A stretch of 64,000 bases of DNA from Parashewanella sp965200795. GTDB lineage: Bacteria > Pseudomonadota > Gammaproteobacteria > Enterobacterales > Shewanellaceae. Made by a program: the position numbers and the translations under genes. Of this stretch, positions 1 through 8,515 are shown in pieces. The notes under the pieces were generated by a model that saw only the letters and a program-made list of their open reading frames with translations, did no database searches and was not told the origin of the DNA. Each line of letters starts with the position of its first letter. Position 1 is the stretch's first letter. The stretch lies in contig CBDAVB010000018.1 of assembly GCA_965200795.1 (NCBI GenBank), positions 124,001 through 188,000 on the forward strand, written 5' to 3'.

Positions 1-1421
1 ATCTCCTGCTGTAACATCTGACAGCGGCGCAAAGCGCGCTCCAGGCGCTTATTGGTGCGCACGATGCCAACGTAATCCCACATAAATAGCCTGAGCTCAT
101 GCCAGTTATGGGAAATCACCACTTCTTCATCCGAATTCGAAACCTGACTTTCATCCCATGGCGGCAGTTTTTCCGGTAAAGGTGTCGTATCAGCAAGTGA
201 CAGAATATGCTCTGACGCCGAGCGGGCATAGACAATACACTCAAGCAAAGAATTACTGGCCAAACGGTTGGCGCCGTGAAGCCCGGTGTAAGAGACTTCG
301 CCCACGGCATAAAGACCGTCTACATCAGTCTTACCGTCAAGATCTATCATTACGCCGCCGCAGGTATAATGCGCCGCCGGGACAACGGGGATTGGCTGTC
401 TGGTGATATCAATTCCGAGTTTTAAGCAACGCTGATGGATAGTCGGGAAGTGCTTTCGCACAAATTCCGCGGGCTTGCTGGTAATATCAAGATACATGCA
501 GTCCACTCCCAGGCGTTTAATTTCAAAATCAATCGCTTGTGCCACTATATCTCTCGGCGCTAATTCTGCTCTTTCGTCGAAGTCAGGCATGAAACGAGAA
601 CCGTCGGGGCGGACAAGCAGCGCGCCTTCGCCACGCAGGGCTTCCGTCAGCAGAAAGTTTCTGGCATCCGGATGATATAAACAGGTCGGGTGAAATTGAT
701 TAAATTCCATATTGGCGACCCGGCAGCCCGCCCGCCAGGCCATAGCGATGCCGTCACCGCTTGATACGTCCGGGTTAGATGTATACTGATAGACCTTAGA
801 ACACCCCCCCGTGGCGAGCACGACTGATTTGGCCCGAATGGTTTCAACGTGTTCGATATCACGGTTCCAGACATAGGCGCCTAAAACGCGGTTTTCCCCT
901 TTTCCTAATTTTTGAGTGGTGATTAAGTCCACGGCGTTGTATCGCTCTAACACCGTGATATCGGGATGAGCCAAAGCTTGTTGCTGCAATGTCAGCTGAA
1001 TTTCTTTGCCTGTGGCATCGGCGGTGTGCAAAATCCGCCGGTGACTGTGCCCGCCCTCACGAGTTAAGTGGTACTCAGAGCCTTCGTCGTCCTTATCCAG
1101 ATCCCGGTCGAAGTTCACCCCATTTTCAATTAGCCACAGAATGGCATCTTTACTGTTTTCAATGGTATGCCTTACGCCTTTTTCCTCACAAAGGCCGCCG
1201 CCGGCAATTTTTGTGTCTCGCACATGGGCGTCTATGGTATCTTGATCATCAAAAACAGCGGCGATACCGCCTTGAGCATAAAAAGTAGAGCCTTCTGAAA
1301 GTTTTGATTTTGATACTAAAATTACTTTACACTGCTTAGCTAGATTCAGTGCTATAGTCAGGCCGGCGGCACCACTACCAATTACCAATACATCTGATTG
1401 GTGTTCATTTGACTGTGTCAT
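1..1421 (-). CDS. nadB: L-aspartate oxidase NadB (3' end beyond window)
   Basis: Flavoprotein that oxidises L-aspartate to iminoaspartate, the first step of de novo NAD synthesis. It reads leftwards from ATG at 1421 and stays open to base 1, giving 473 codons. The N-terminus has the FAD dinucleotide fold (VLVIGSGAAGLTIALNLA, residues about 11-28), followed by FYAQGGIAA, HTADATGKEI and EFNQFHPTCLY, all typical of the succinate dehydrogenase/aspartate oxidase family. Near the 3' end GLYAVGEVSYTGLHGANRLA followed by SNSLLEC is the conserved second FAD contact. Divergence from rpoE across a 283-bp gap is the usual arrangement in Pseudomonas-like genomes. The last roughly 60 residues are off the window. 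Confidence 0.95.
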   Translation of the reverse strand, partial: MTQSNEHQSDVLVIGSGAAGLTIALNLAKQCKVILVSKSKLSEGSTFYAQGGIAAVFDDQDTIDAHVRDTKIAGGGLCEEKGVRHTIENSKDAILWLIENGVNFDRDLDKDDEGSEYHLTREGGHSHRRILHTADATGKEIQLTLQQQALAHPDITVLERYNAVDLITTQKLGKGENRVLGAYVWNRDIEHVETIRAKSVVLATGGCSKVYQYTSNPDVSSGDGIAMAWRAGCRVANMEFNQFHPTCLYHPDARNFLLTEALRGEGALLVRPDGSRFMPDFDERAELAPRDIVAQAIDFEIKRLGVDCMYLDITSKPAEFVRKHFPTIHQRCLKLGIDITRQPIPVVPAAHYTCGGVMIDLDGKTDVDGLYAVGEVSYTGLHGANRLASNSLLECIVYARSASEHILSLADTTPLPEKLPPWDESQVSNSDEEVVISHNWHELRLFMWDYVGIVRTNKRLERALRRCQMLQQE

Positions 1422-1585
1422 CGACTCAATTGCTGTTTTAAAGGATGCCTGTAATGGTAAATCAAAAGCGATTGTAATGCTGTAGCATTTTGCATAATCC
1501 TGAAAAAAGCAATTGCTAATGAATTTCTATCTGTATGTTAATCATACACTTTGTGTTTATTTTGTTTTTTTGTGGCTAAAATAGC

Positions 1586-1612
1586 GAACTTTTTCAAATC
1601 GCATTTGTCTAC
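1586..1612 (+). promoter_or_regulatory. Putative sigma-E (RpoE/AlgU) autoregulatory promoter
   Basis: GAACTT (1586-1591), 16 bp, TCTAC (1608-1612). This matches the extracytoplasmic sigma-E consensus GGAACTT-N16-TCTGA/TCTAA closely. It lies about 93 bp upstream of rpoE, as expected for sigma-E autoregulation. Sequence match only. Confidence 0.65.
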
Positions 1613-1704
1613 TTAGATACCGGTTACTTATGTTTTACACTGGTGTACAGGTACTTCGAGCGACTGAGAAATCAGCAACTAAGATTTAGGAGTAGTCGGC
1701 TCGG

Positions 1705-2286
1705 ATGAGTGGACAGAATAACGATCAAATAATTATCGAAAGAGTGCAACGGGGTGATAAACAAGCGTATAACCTGTTAGTGCGGAAATACCAGAGTAAA
1801 GTGTTAAGTTTGATTTCACGTTTTGTTAAGAATCAAGCTGACGCGGCTGATGTGGCACAGGAAGCCTTTATTAAAGCTTACCGGGCTCTGCCTAACTTCA
1901 GAGGTGAGAGTGCGTTTTATACCTGGCTGTACCGAATTTCGGTCAATACAGCAAAAAATTACTTAGCCGCTCAAGGGCGTAAAGCGCCTGCGAATGAAGT
2001 TGACGCCGGTGAGGCTGAATACTACGACGGCAGCGACGCAATGAGGGAATTTGCCTCACCTGAGCGCTTAATGCTCTCAGGTGAAATCAAAAAAGTAATT
2101 TTTGATACGTTGGAGACACTTCCCGGAGAGTTGAAAATGGCTTTGACTCTGAGGGAGCTTGAAGGCATGAGTTATGAAGACATCGCGAATATTATGGAGT
2201 GCCCCGTAGGGACCGTACGTTCGCGAATTTTCAGAGCTCGTGAAGCCATAGATAAAGAGCTTCAACCGCTATTGGATGAGTCATAA
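1705..2286 (+). CDS. rpoE: RNA polymerase sigma factor RpoE/AlgU
   Basis: ECF sigma factor of 193 aa that directs the envelope stress response. Region 2 includes QRGDKQAYNLLVRKYQSKV, the -10 contact stretch DAADVAQEAFIKAYRALPNF (about residues 46-65) and YTWLYRISVNTAKNYL. Region 4 has the helix-turn-helix LRELEGMSYEDIANIMECP followed by GTVRSRIFRARE. Size and motifs fit the E. coli RpoE / P. aeruginosa AlgU group. The ATG is preceded by TAGGAG (about 1687-1692). It heads a four-gene cluster with rseA, rseB and rseC, and the anti-sigma gene starts 11 bp after the stop. Confidence 0.97.
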   Translation: MSGQNNDQIIIERVQRGDKQAYNLLVRKYQSKVLSLISRFVKNQADAADVAQEAFIKAYRALPNFRGESAFYTWLYRISVNTAKNYLAAQGRKAPANEVDAGEAEYYDGSDAMREFASPERLMLSGEIKKVIFDTLETLPGELKMALTLRELEGMSYEDIANIMECPVGTVRSRIFRAREAIDKELQPLLDES

Positions 2287-2297
2287 ACGGGTGTGTA

Positions 2298-2918
2298 ATG
2301 GATAAGTTTGAAAAAGAGTGGGTATCCTCAGCAGTAGATGGTGCTCTGGATGAGCAAGCAATAAAGCAGCTTGCGTCTGATGAGCAATCACAAAAATTGT
2401 GGCAGCGCTATCATATGATTGGTGACGCTCTGCGTGACGATTTGCCTGAAATTATTCCGATGGATTTGACCGCGAATATCGCGGCGGCATTGGAGGAAGA
2501 GCCTGAAATTACCGTCCCGGTCACACCGTCGGTAAGTGAGACCGGCGCCGGCAATAACGTCGTATCAATCAGTTCAAAAATTTCAGCGACATTTAAACAG
2601 TTCGGCCAATACGCCATCGCGGCTTCTGTAGCCTTATTCGCTGTCTTCGGCGTGCAGAATTATCAGAACCAATCTGAAATAAAAGACAATCCTTTACCTG
2701 TTGTGAGTACTATGCCGTTGATTGGCAGCGCTTCTCCGGTAAGTTTTCAGGCTGAACCCGTGTCATCAATATTGAGTCAGCAAGAATATAACGATAAAAT
2801 CAATGAGCAGCGCCGCAGAATTAACGCTTACATTCAAGATCACTTGCTGCAACAACGATTAAATAACGGAGCTCAGGCACAAGAAGATAACCATTTTGCG
2901 CCTCAGGACAAGCGATAG
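2298..2918 (+). CDS. rseA: Anti-sigma-E factor RseA/MucA
   Basis: Inner-membrane anti-sigma factor, 206 aa, that holds RpoE inactive until cleaved. The N-terminal cytoplasmic domain (DKFEKEWVSSAVDGALDE, then QKLWQRYHMIGDALR at about residues 33-47) is the RseA_N/MucA sigma-binding fold. One hydrophobic segment (IAASVALFAVFGVQ, about residues 107-120) would be the single transmembrane helix. A Gln-rich periplasmic tail follows, presumably contacting RseB. It lies between rpoE and rseB. Confidence 0.92.
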   Translation: MDKFEKEWVSSAVDGALDEQAIKQLASDEQSQKLWQRYHMIGDALRDDLPEIIPMDLTANIAAALEEEPEITVPVTPSVSETGAGNNVVSISSKISATFKQFGQYAIAASVALFAVFGVQNYQNQSEIKDNPLPVVSTMPLIGSASPVSFQAEPVSSILSQQEYNDKINEQRRRINAYIQDHLLQQRLNNGAQAQEDNHFAPQDKR

Positions 2919-2926
2919 GAGTTCAT

Positions 2927-3862
2927 TTGCGTTCCCTTTTGTTAATACTATCAGCAGTAGTATTCCCCTCATCCGCACAAAGTGACATTTCGGCTAAAGC
3001 CTGGCTCGATAAAATGAGCCAAGCGCTCCAGCAATCTCAGTTTAGAGCCTCGATGATAGACGTTCAGGCGGATCATATCCGACCTTTAGTTTATCTGCAC
3101 GGCATTGTTGAACATCAGGAAGTCGCATTTCTTGAATATTTAAACGGCCCGCCGCAAAAAGCGATTCGGGTCGGCGATCAAGTGACATTTATGGAAGATC
3201 AACAAGTGCCGTATAGCATCAATGCCGACAGAATTGAAGGTTTATGGCCGCAAGTGTTCGCCGGCAATATTTCACGTATTTCCGGCAGTTACCAATTTGT
3301 TCTGGGCGGACGTAACCGGATTGCCGGTCGACCGGGGCAGCTGATCAGAATTTTGCCGAACGATAACTTTCGATACGGTTATCAGCTGTGGCTGGACATG
3401 GACAGTTTCCTGCCGCTGCGTTTTGACACCTTAAGCCATAAAAAGCGCTTGCTTGAGCAGTTAATGGTGATTGAAATGGGGGTTTTAGATCATACTCCTG
3501 AAGTTCTGCGGGAGGCCGCGAAACACAACTGGCCGGCTGCCGCGAAACAACAGCCGCACAAGAGTAATATGAACTGGAAATTCAGCTGGCTCCCTGAGGG
3601 ATTTAAAGTTACGGTCCGAGATCATCATACGCTTTATGGTAGTCATCAACCTGTTGAGTATATCGGTATCAGCGATGGTTTAGCCAATATTTCTGTTTAT
3701 ATCGCACGTGCGGGAACGACTGAATTACCGGAGGCGCTCAATGCCCGAAATGGCTTATCAGTTGTAACCAATAAAGTGGGTGACGCTGAGATTGTTGTTA
3801 TCGGCCAGGCTCCTACTGAAACATTATCAAACATTGTTAAAAGCTTAACCTTAGATAATTGA
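2927..3862 (+). CDS. rseB: Periplasmic sigma-E regulator RseB/MucB
   Basis: Periplasmic sensor, 311 aa, that shields RseA from DegS cleavage and binds lipoprotein/LPS signals. An N-terminal signal peptide (RSLLLILSAVVFPSSAQS) is followed by the MucB/RseB fold: KMSQALQQSQFRASMI, the strand-rich middle domain, and the smaller C-terminal domain beginning near WKFSWLPEGFKV. The start is TTG at 2927, supported by a TAGGAG ribosome site at 2916-2921. Length is as usual for the family. Confidence 0.92.
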   Translation: MRSLLLILSAVVFPSSAQSDISAKAWLDKMSQALQQSQFRASMIDVQADHIRPLVYLHGIVEHQEVAFLEYLNGPPQKAIRVGDQVTFMEDQQVPYSINADRIEGLWPQVFAGNISRISGSYQFVLGGRNRIAGRPGQLIRILPNDNFRYGYQLWLDMDSFLPLRFDTLSHKKRLLEQLMVIEMGVLDHTPEVLREAAKHNWPAAAKQQPHKSNMNWKFSWLPEGFKVTVRDHHTLYGSHQPVEYIGISDGLANISVYIARAGTTELPEALNARNGLSVVTNKVGDAEIVVIGQAPTETLSNIVKSLTLDN

Positions 3863-3875
3863 GAGACACAAACTT

Positions 3876-4346
3876 ATGATGGAAGAACTCGCTAAAGTTG
3901 TCTCTGAGCCGGATGATGGTTGGGTTACTGTCGAGGTTGAGACCAAAAGCGCCTGTCACAGTTGCCATAATGATGAAAATTGCGGCATGTCGGCGGTATC
4001 TAAAGCTTTTTCTGCGAAAGCGCAAACCTTTTCAATTCAGACTCAGTTACCAGTGAAAGTCGGAGAGATGGTTAAGATAGGGCTGCCGGAGTCGGTAATT
4101 TTAAAAGCCGCCTCGCTGGTGTACTTACTGCCTTTAGCCGGTTTTTTTGTCTTTGCTTTCTTAGGCACTTTTTTATTTGAAAGACCGGGCATCGCCGCGG
4201 TCCTTACTTCGTCGGCTGATGCTCCGTCAATGCTATTCGGCGCTCTCGGGGCTTTCGGGGCATGGCGCCTTGGCCGGTTTCAGGCAAGACGGTTGGAATC
4301 CGTCGCTCAACCCGTTATACTGTCGCGATTAGATCAGAAAATTTAG
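3876..4346 (+). CDS. rseC: RseC/MucC-family membrane protein
   Basis: Small integral membrane protein, 156 aa, of the SoxR-reducing/RseC family and last gene of the sigma-E cluster. The Cys-rich N-terminal stretch SACHSCHNDENCG (residues about 26-38) is the family hallmark. Two hydrophobic helices follow (AASLVYLLPLAGFFVFAFLG, then a second around MLFGALGAFGAWRL). The biochemical role is poorly defined even in model organisms. In Pseudomonas-type genomes degP (mucD) often follows; here a block of three unrelated paralogs does. Confidence 0.9.
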   Translation: MMEELAKVVSEPDDGWVTVEVETKSACHSCHNDENCGMSAVSKAFSAKAQTFSIQTQLPVKVGEMVKIGLPESVILKAASLVYLLPLAGFFVFAFLGTFLFERPGIAAVLTSSADAPSMLFGALGAFGAWRLGRFQARRLESVAQPVILSRLDQKI

Positions 4347-4639
4347 CCTCCTTCATCGAACTCCGGCTCTTATCATTGTTAACGGGTTTAAACGCCTCAC
4401 CACAGGAAGATCCGGATTAAATTTCTGAACGGTTACTGTTACTTAAGGGATACCGGGGTTCAAAAAATACCAATTTAAATTTCAAAGCTTCACTTGTCAT
4501 AAGTAGCTGACGATAAGCTTCCGAATTTCGGCGCTCTCCCGACCGTTTCCTGATGCCGGGATTGATTTGACATAATTAACATTAACGATTTTCAAAACTA
4601 TTTTATAGCAATCTTAACGAAAAACGAGTTCAGCAATCT
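4347..4639. repeat. Gap with a truncated dispersed repeat and a MITE-like end
   Basis: No gene in this 293-bp gap. At about 4445-4498 lies a degraded copy of a dispersed intergenic repeat (ACCAATTTAAATTTCAAAGC then CTTCACTTGTCAT), also found near 38050 and 61790. At 4499 it runs directly into ATAAGTAGCTGACGATAAGC, a single end of the MITE-like family described at 38140. The 3' part (4561-4598) holds the leader conserved before all three paralogs. Confidence 0.6.
4561..4598 (+). promoter_or_regulatory. Conserved leader upstream of tandem paralog 1
   Basis: ATTGATTTGACATAATTAAC begins a block repeated before all three tandem paralogs (also 6513-6543 and 8441-8470). It contains a good -35-like TTGACA but no equally convincing -10 at fixed spacing. 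It is either a shared promoter/operator or simply part of the duplicated unit. Confidence 0.45.
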
Positions 4640-6469
4640 ATGTTTTTTACAGAAGCGCAACTGGCGCGGAATATAATTAAAGCCGTCTCATTATTTACCA
4701 TTGATGATCTTACCAATTCCAAGACTGTGATAATAATCGGCGCTAAAGAGTATCAAGTGTCATATGACTGGCTGGATGACAGCCTACGTGTAGCAAAACC
4801 GGCGGATTGGGTGCAACCCTTTTATAAGCATGATGTATCTCACTTTTTTAACCCGCGGCAAATCACTGCCCTGGGCGCGAATGAAGCGGCCGCCTGCTCA
4901 ATGCTAAGCCGATACATAACCCGAAGAGTTAACCCAAGTGATTTTGACCGCCGTTTCAGAGAATGGGCTGAGCTCACTGAAGTCAGGCGGAGTCTTGAAA
5001 ACGGAATTTTTGTTAATGATCACCTGTGGGTTCAGATTATCATTAACTTAGTCAGTCAGGGCATGCTTAATGCGAGGCAGACATCGGTATTACTTTCGGC
5101 ACGGGTGTCTTCACTTCGTTATCACAAGTTAATAGAGGAATTAAAGTCAGAGAAAGACAATGTCACTCAGCACTTTTTGTACGCGTTAACAAAAGTTAAC
5201 GAGTACGTGCGGCGGGGATCAAATTGCGAGGCCCGGATTTTGCTTGAAAAAAATTGGTTTACACTCTTCGGGCAGGCAGACTTTGACAGAAATAACGCGA
5301 TAACCGAACCGGTTGATATTCTTCAATGCCCTCACCCGACATTCACGCTGATGAGCTTCTTTTTAACTGATCAACTGGATGACATTTTCACAAACCCGGG
5401 TGTATTTGCGTTTCTGTCAGTAAAGATGGCGTGTGCCGGACTGTTAAAGTTTCAACGTATTCTTTCAGCGGCTTTTTGTGAACCCCGGCAGAGGGCTGTT
5501 AAATTGTGGCCGAGAATTGACGATTCGAGACCGGAGTCAGTGCAGTTTTTCATATCACAATTAAGCTCGTTAGCTGAGCAAGACCATGAATATATCAACG
5601 TCTTACCCGAAGATAAGGAAATGATAGCAAGCTGCGTTAAAGGTATGATGCCCCTGGTTCCCTCACCTTCTTCAGCCGCCACGGCCGTTCCCGGCCGGTT
5701 TGATGATTACATTCTGTGGATTTGTAATGCTTTCTTTGAATTCAGCGCATTAATAAAAGCTGAGTCCGCGGAGTCAGAGATGTCGCCTGTTTTTCTTGCA
5801 AATTATTATTTTCTTACCGCTGACGGATACGATATCGAAAAAGTTATTCTTAATCCGCAGGACACATTAGCGAAACAATTTAAGCTTGTTGATTATATTG
5901 CTCGTCACTGCTTTATATTAGGAGCAAAAGATTTAGCCGCCGCAATTGAACATTCATCGGGATCTGATTTGATTGATGTCGCCGGCCGGCAAATTCTGGC
6001 AAGACTCAGGCAAAAATTACTCACCACGGCCTCGGAAAACATTCAGTTTTCCGGACACGCTCAATGGGAAGATTTGGCATTACATAGAATTGTGAAGGAG
6101 TTTTACTGGCTGGCTTATTCCTTAAAACACCTTACGACTCTGATTAAACAGGATCAATTCAGGGATAAACTGCTCAGTGAGTTAAGCGGACAGTCAGGCG
6201 TCCTTAACAAGGATGATGTCGGGCAGTTTTTCCTTCAAAGGGGGGCAACCCGCAGGGTCATATTTTTATTATTAAAAATAGCGCCACCGGAAAATGAGAG
6301 CGAAAGTGAAAGCCGTGTTCAGTGTCTGATTGCCGCCTTTAAAAAAATAAAACAAGAGACAATACTGAGCAGCCCTTTTATTAATAGCGGAGTCAGCCGT
6401 TTATTTGATGAGCTGAGGCGTTCGGCTGAGAAATCGACAATCAAAGAGAAACTTCTTAACTATTTATAA
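4640..6469 (+). CDS. Tandem paralog 1, unknown function (609 aa)
   Basis: Not recognised. A 609-residue soluble-looking protein with no signal peptide or obvious membrane span, predicted mostly helical from its composition. The family opening is F(T/S)xAxLxRNI-x-(K/N)AVSSF (residues 2-19), then VIIIGAKEYQVSYD (about 31-44) and a conserved AWAEL-like stretch (REWAELTEVRRSLENGIF, about 106-123). The C-terminal third contains SSGSDLIDVAGRQILARLRQ and HLTTLIKQDQFRDKLLSEL. It is the first of three same-strand paralogs and is close to copy 2, above all in the C-terminal half. Position between rseC and lepA marks it as an insertion relative to the usual gammaproteobacterial order. A host-interaction role is only a guess. 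Confidence 0.85.
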   Translation: MFFTEAQLARNIIKAVSLFTIDDLTNSKTVIIIGAKEYQVSYDWLDDSLRVAKPADWVQPFYKHDVSHFFNPRQITALGANEAAACSMLSRYITRRVNPSDFDRRFREWAELTEVRRSLENGIFVNDHLWVQIIINLVSQGMLNARQTSVLLSARVSSLRYHKLIEELKSEKDNVTQHFLYALTKVNEYVRRGSNCEARILLEKNWFTLFGQADFDRNNAITEPVDILQCPHPTFTLMSFFLTDQLDDIFTNPGVFAFLSVKMACAGLLKFQRILSAAFCEPRQRAVKLWPRIDDSRPESVQFFISQLSSLAEQDHEYINVLPEDKEMIASCVKGMMPLVPSPSSAATAVPGRFDDYILWICNAFFEFSALIKAESAESEMSPVFLANYYFLTADGYDIEKVILNPQDTLAKQFKLVDYIARHCFILGAKDLAAAIEHSSGSDLIDVAGRQILARLRQKLLTTASENIQFSGHAQWEDLALHRIVKEFYWLAYSLKHLTTLIKQDQFRDKLLSELSGQSGVLNKDDVGQFFLQRGATRRVIFLLLKIAPPENESESESRVQCLIAAFKKIKQETILSSPFINSGVSRLFDELRRSAEKSTIKEKLLNYL

Positions 6470-6512
6470 ACAACAAAATTAAAGTCCTGAACGTTTGCTT
6501 AATGTCCCTGAG

Positions 6513-6543
6513 ATTGATTTGACATAATTGACGATTATCATAA
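6513..6543 (+). promoter_or_regulatory. Conserved leader upstream of tandem paralog 2
   Basis: ATTGATTTGACATAATTGAC followed by GATTATCATAA; same element as at 4561 and 8441. TTGACA is at about 6517-6522. Confidence 0.45.
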
Positions 6544-6586
6544 CAATTTGCAGACGTCTCAGTGAAAATACACTCAACGGTTTATT

Positions 6587-8407
6587 ATGTCTTTTTCGCA
6601 AGCGCAACTGGTGCGGAATATCAATAAAGCCGTCTCATCATTTGCCGTTGATGAGCTTACGAATTCTGAAACCGTGATAATAATCGGCGCTAAAGAGTAT
6701 CAAGTGTCATATGATTCCTCGAATGGCAGCCTGAGTGTGGCAAAACCGACAGATTGGTCGGGCTCCACATGTGAATATGATGTGTCTCACTTTTTTGAAC
6801 CGCAGCAAATCACTACCTTAGGCATGAATGAAGCGGCCGCTTGCTTAATATTAAGCCGATACATAACCCGAAGAGTTAACCGAAGTGATTTTGACCGCCG
6901 TTTCAGAGAATGGGCTGAGCTCACTGAAGTCAGGCAGAGTCTTGAAAACGGAATTTTTGTTAATGATCACTTGTGGGTTCAGATTATCATTAACTTAGCC
7001 GGTCAGGGCATGCTTAATCCCAGTCAGACATCGATATTACTTTCGACCCGGGAGTCCTCACTTCGTTATCAGAAATTAATAACGGAATTAAAGTCAGAGA
7101 CAGAAAATGTCACTCAGCACTTTTTGTACGCGTTAGTAAAAGTTAACGAGTACGTGCGGCGGAGATCAGATCGCGAGGCCGGATTTTTGCTTGAAAAAAA
7201 TTGGCTTATACTCTTTGAGCGGGCAGACTTTGACAGAAATAACGCGATAACTGAACCGGTTGATATTCTTAAATGCCCTTACCCGACATTCGCGCTGATG
7301 AGTTTCTTTTTAAATGATCACCTGGATGACATTTTCACAAACCCGGATGTATTTGCGTTTCTGTCGGTAAAAATGGGGTGTGCCGGACTGTTAAAGTTTG
7401 AAGGTATTCTTTCAGCGGCTTTTTGTGAACCCCGGCAGAGGGCTGTTAAATTGTGGCCGAGAATTGACGATTCGAGACCGGAGTCAGTGCAGTTTTTCAT
7501 ATCACAATTAAGCTCGTTAGCTGAGCAAGACCATGAATATGTCAACGTCTTACCCGAAGATAAGCAAATGATAGCAAGCTGCGTTAAAGGTATGATGCCC
7601 CTGGTTCCCTCACCTTCTTCAGCCGCCACGGCGGTTCCCCGCCGGTTTGATGATTACCAGCCATGGCTTTTTAATGCTTTCTTTGAATTCAGCGCGTTAA
7701 TAAAGGCTGAGTCCGCGGATTCAGAGGTGTTGCCTGTTTTCCTTGCGAATTATTATCTTCTTACCGTCGACCGAGCCACTATCGAAAATAATATTCTTTA
7801 TCCGCCGGACACATTAGCGGGACAAGTTGTGCTTGTTTATGATATCGCTCGTAACTGCTTTATATTAGGAGCAAAAGATTTAGCCGCCGCAATTGAACAT
7901 TCATCGGGATCTGATTTGATTGATGTCGCCGGCCGGCAAATTCTGGCAAGACTCAGGCAAAAATTACTCGCCACGGCCTCGGAAAACATTCAGTTTTCCG
8001 GACACGCTCAATGGGAAGATTTGGCATTACATAGAATTGTGAAGGAGTTTTACTGGCTGGCTTATTCCTTAAAACACCTTACGACTCTGATTAAACAGGA
8101 TCAATTCAGGGATAAACTGCTCAGTGAGTTAAGCGGACAGTCAGGCGTCCTTAACAATGATGATGTCGGGCAGTTTTTCCTTCAAAGGGGGGCAACCCGC
8201 GGGGTCATATTTTTATTATTAAAAATAGCGCCACGGGGAAGCGAAAGTGAAAGCCGTGTTCAGTGTCTGATTGCCGCTTTTAAAAAAATAAAACGAGAGA
8301 CAATACTGAACGACTCTGTTAACAGCGGAGTCAGCCGTTTATTGGATGAGCTGAGGCGTTCAGCACAAAGATCGCCAATCAAAGAGAAACTTCTTAATTA
8401 TTTATAA
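6587..8407 (+). CDS. Tandem paralog 2, unknown function (606 aa)
   Basis: Close paralog of the upstream 609-aa gene, same strand, 117 bp downstream of it. Same opening (MSFSQAQLVRNINKAVSSF) and the same internal blocks. DNA identity to copy 1 is uneven. The stretch 7403-7536 (around AAFCEPRQRAVKLWPR and the next 30 residues) and the stretch 7868-8200 are nearly base-for-base identical to copy 1. The N-terminal third and the region around residues 380-415 differ by many substitutions. That mosaic suggests gene conversion after duplication. No function can be assigned. The start is supported by the matching CGGTTTATTATGTCTTTTTC context in copy 3. Confidence 0.85.
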   Translation: MSFSQAQLVRNINKAVSSFAVDELTNSETVIIIGAKEYQVSYDSSNGSLSVAKPTDWSGSTCEYDVSHFFEPQQITTLGMNEAAACLILSRYITRRVNRSDFDRRFREWAELTEVRQSLENGIFVNDHLWVQIIINLAGQGMLNPSQTSILLSTRESSLRYQKLITELKSETENVTQHFLYALVKVNEYVRRRSDREAGFLLEKNWLILFERADFDRNNAITEPVDILKCPYPTFALMSFFLNDHLDDIFTNPDVFAFLSVKMGCAGLLKFEGILSAAFCEPRQRAVKLWPRIDDSRPESVQFFISQLSSLAEQDHEYVNVLPEDKQMIASCVKGMMPLVPSPSSAATAVPRRFDDYQPWLFNAFFEFSALIKAESADSEVLPVFLANYYLLTVDRATIENNILYPPDTLAGQVVLVYDIARNCFILGAKDLAAAIEHSSGSDLIDVAGRQILARLRQKLLATASENIQFSGHAQWEDLALHRIVKEFYWLAYSLKHLTTLIKQDQFRDKLLSELSGQSGVLNNDDVGQFFLQRGATRGVIFLLLKIAPRGSESESRVQCLIAAFKKIKRETILNDSVNSGVSRLLDELRRSAQRSPIKEKLLNYL

Positions 8408-8440
8408 TAACCTCCTGAACGCTTACTTAATCTCGCTGAG

Positions 8441-8470
8441 ATTGATTTAACATAATTAACGATTATCATG
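8441..8470 (+). promoter_or_regulatory. Conserved leader upstream of tandem paralog 3
   Basis: ATTGATTTAACATAATTAAC then GATTATCATG; third copy of the leader, with TTAACA instead of TTGACA. Confidence 0.4.
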
Positions 8471-8515
8471 AAAGGTTACCGCAGTCTCAGTGAAAAATAC
8501 GCTCAACGGTTTATT

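Noticed and set aside
8468..8515. 16-residue N-terminal extension of paralog 3
   Set aside because: Sequence corresponds to the noncoding leader of copy 2; the family N-terminus begins at ATG 8516.
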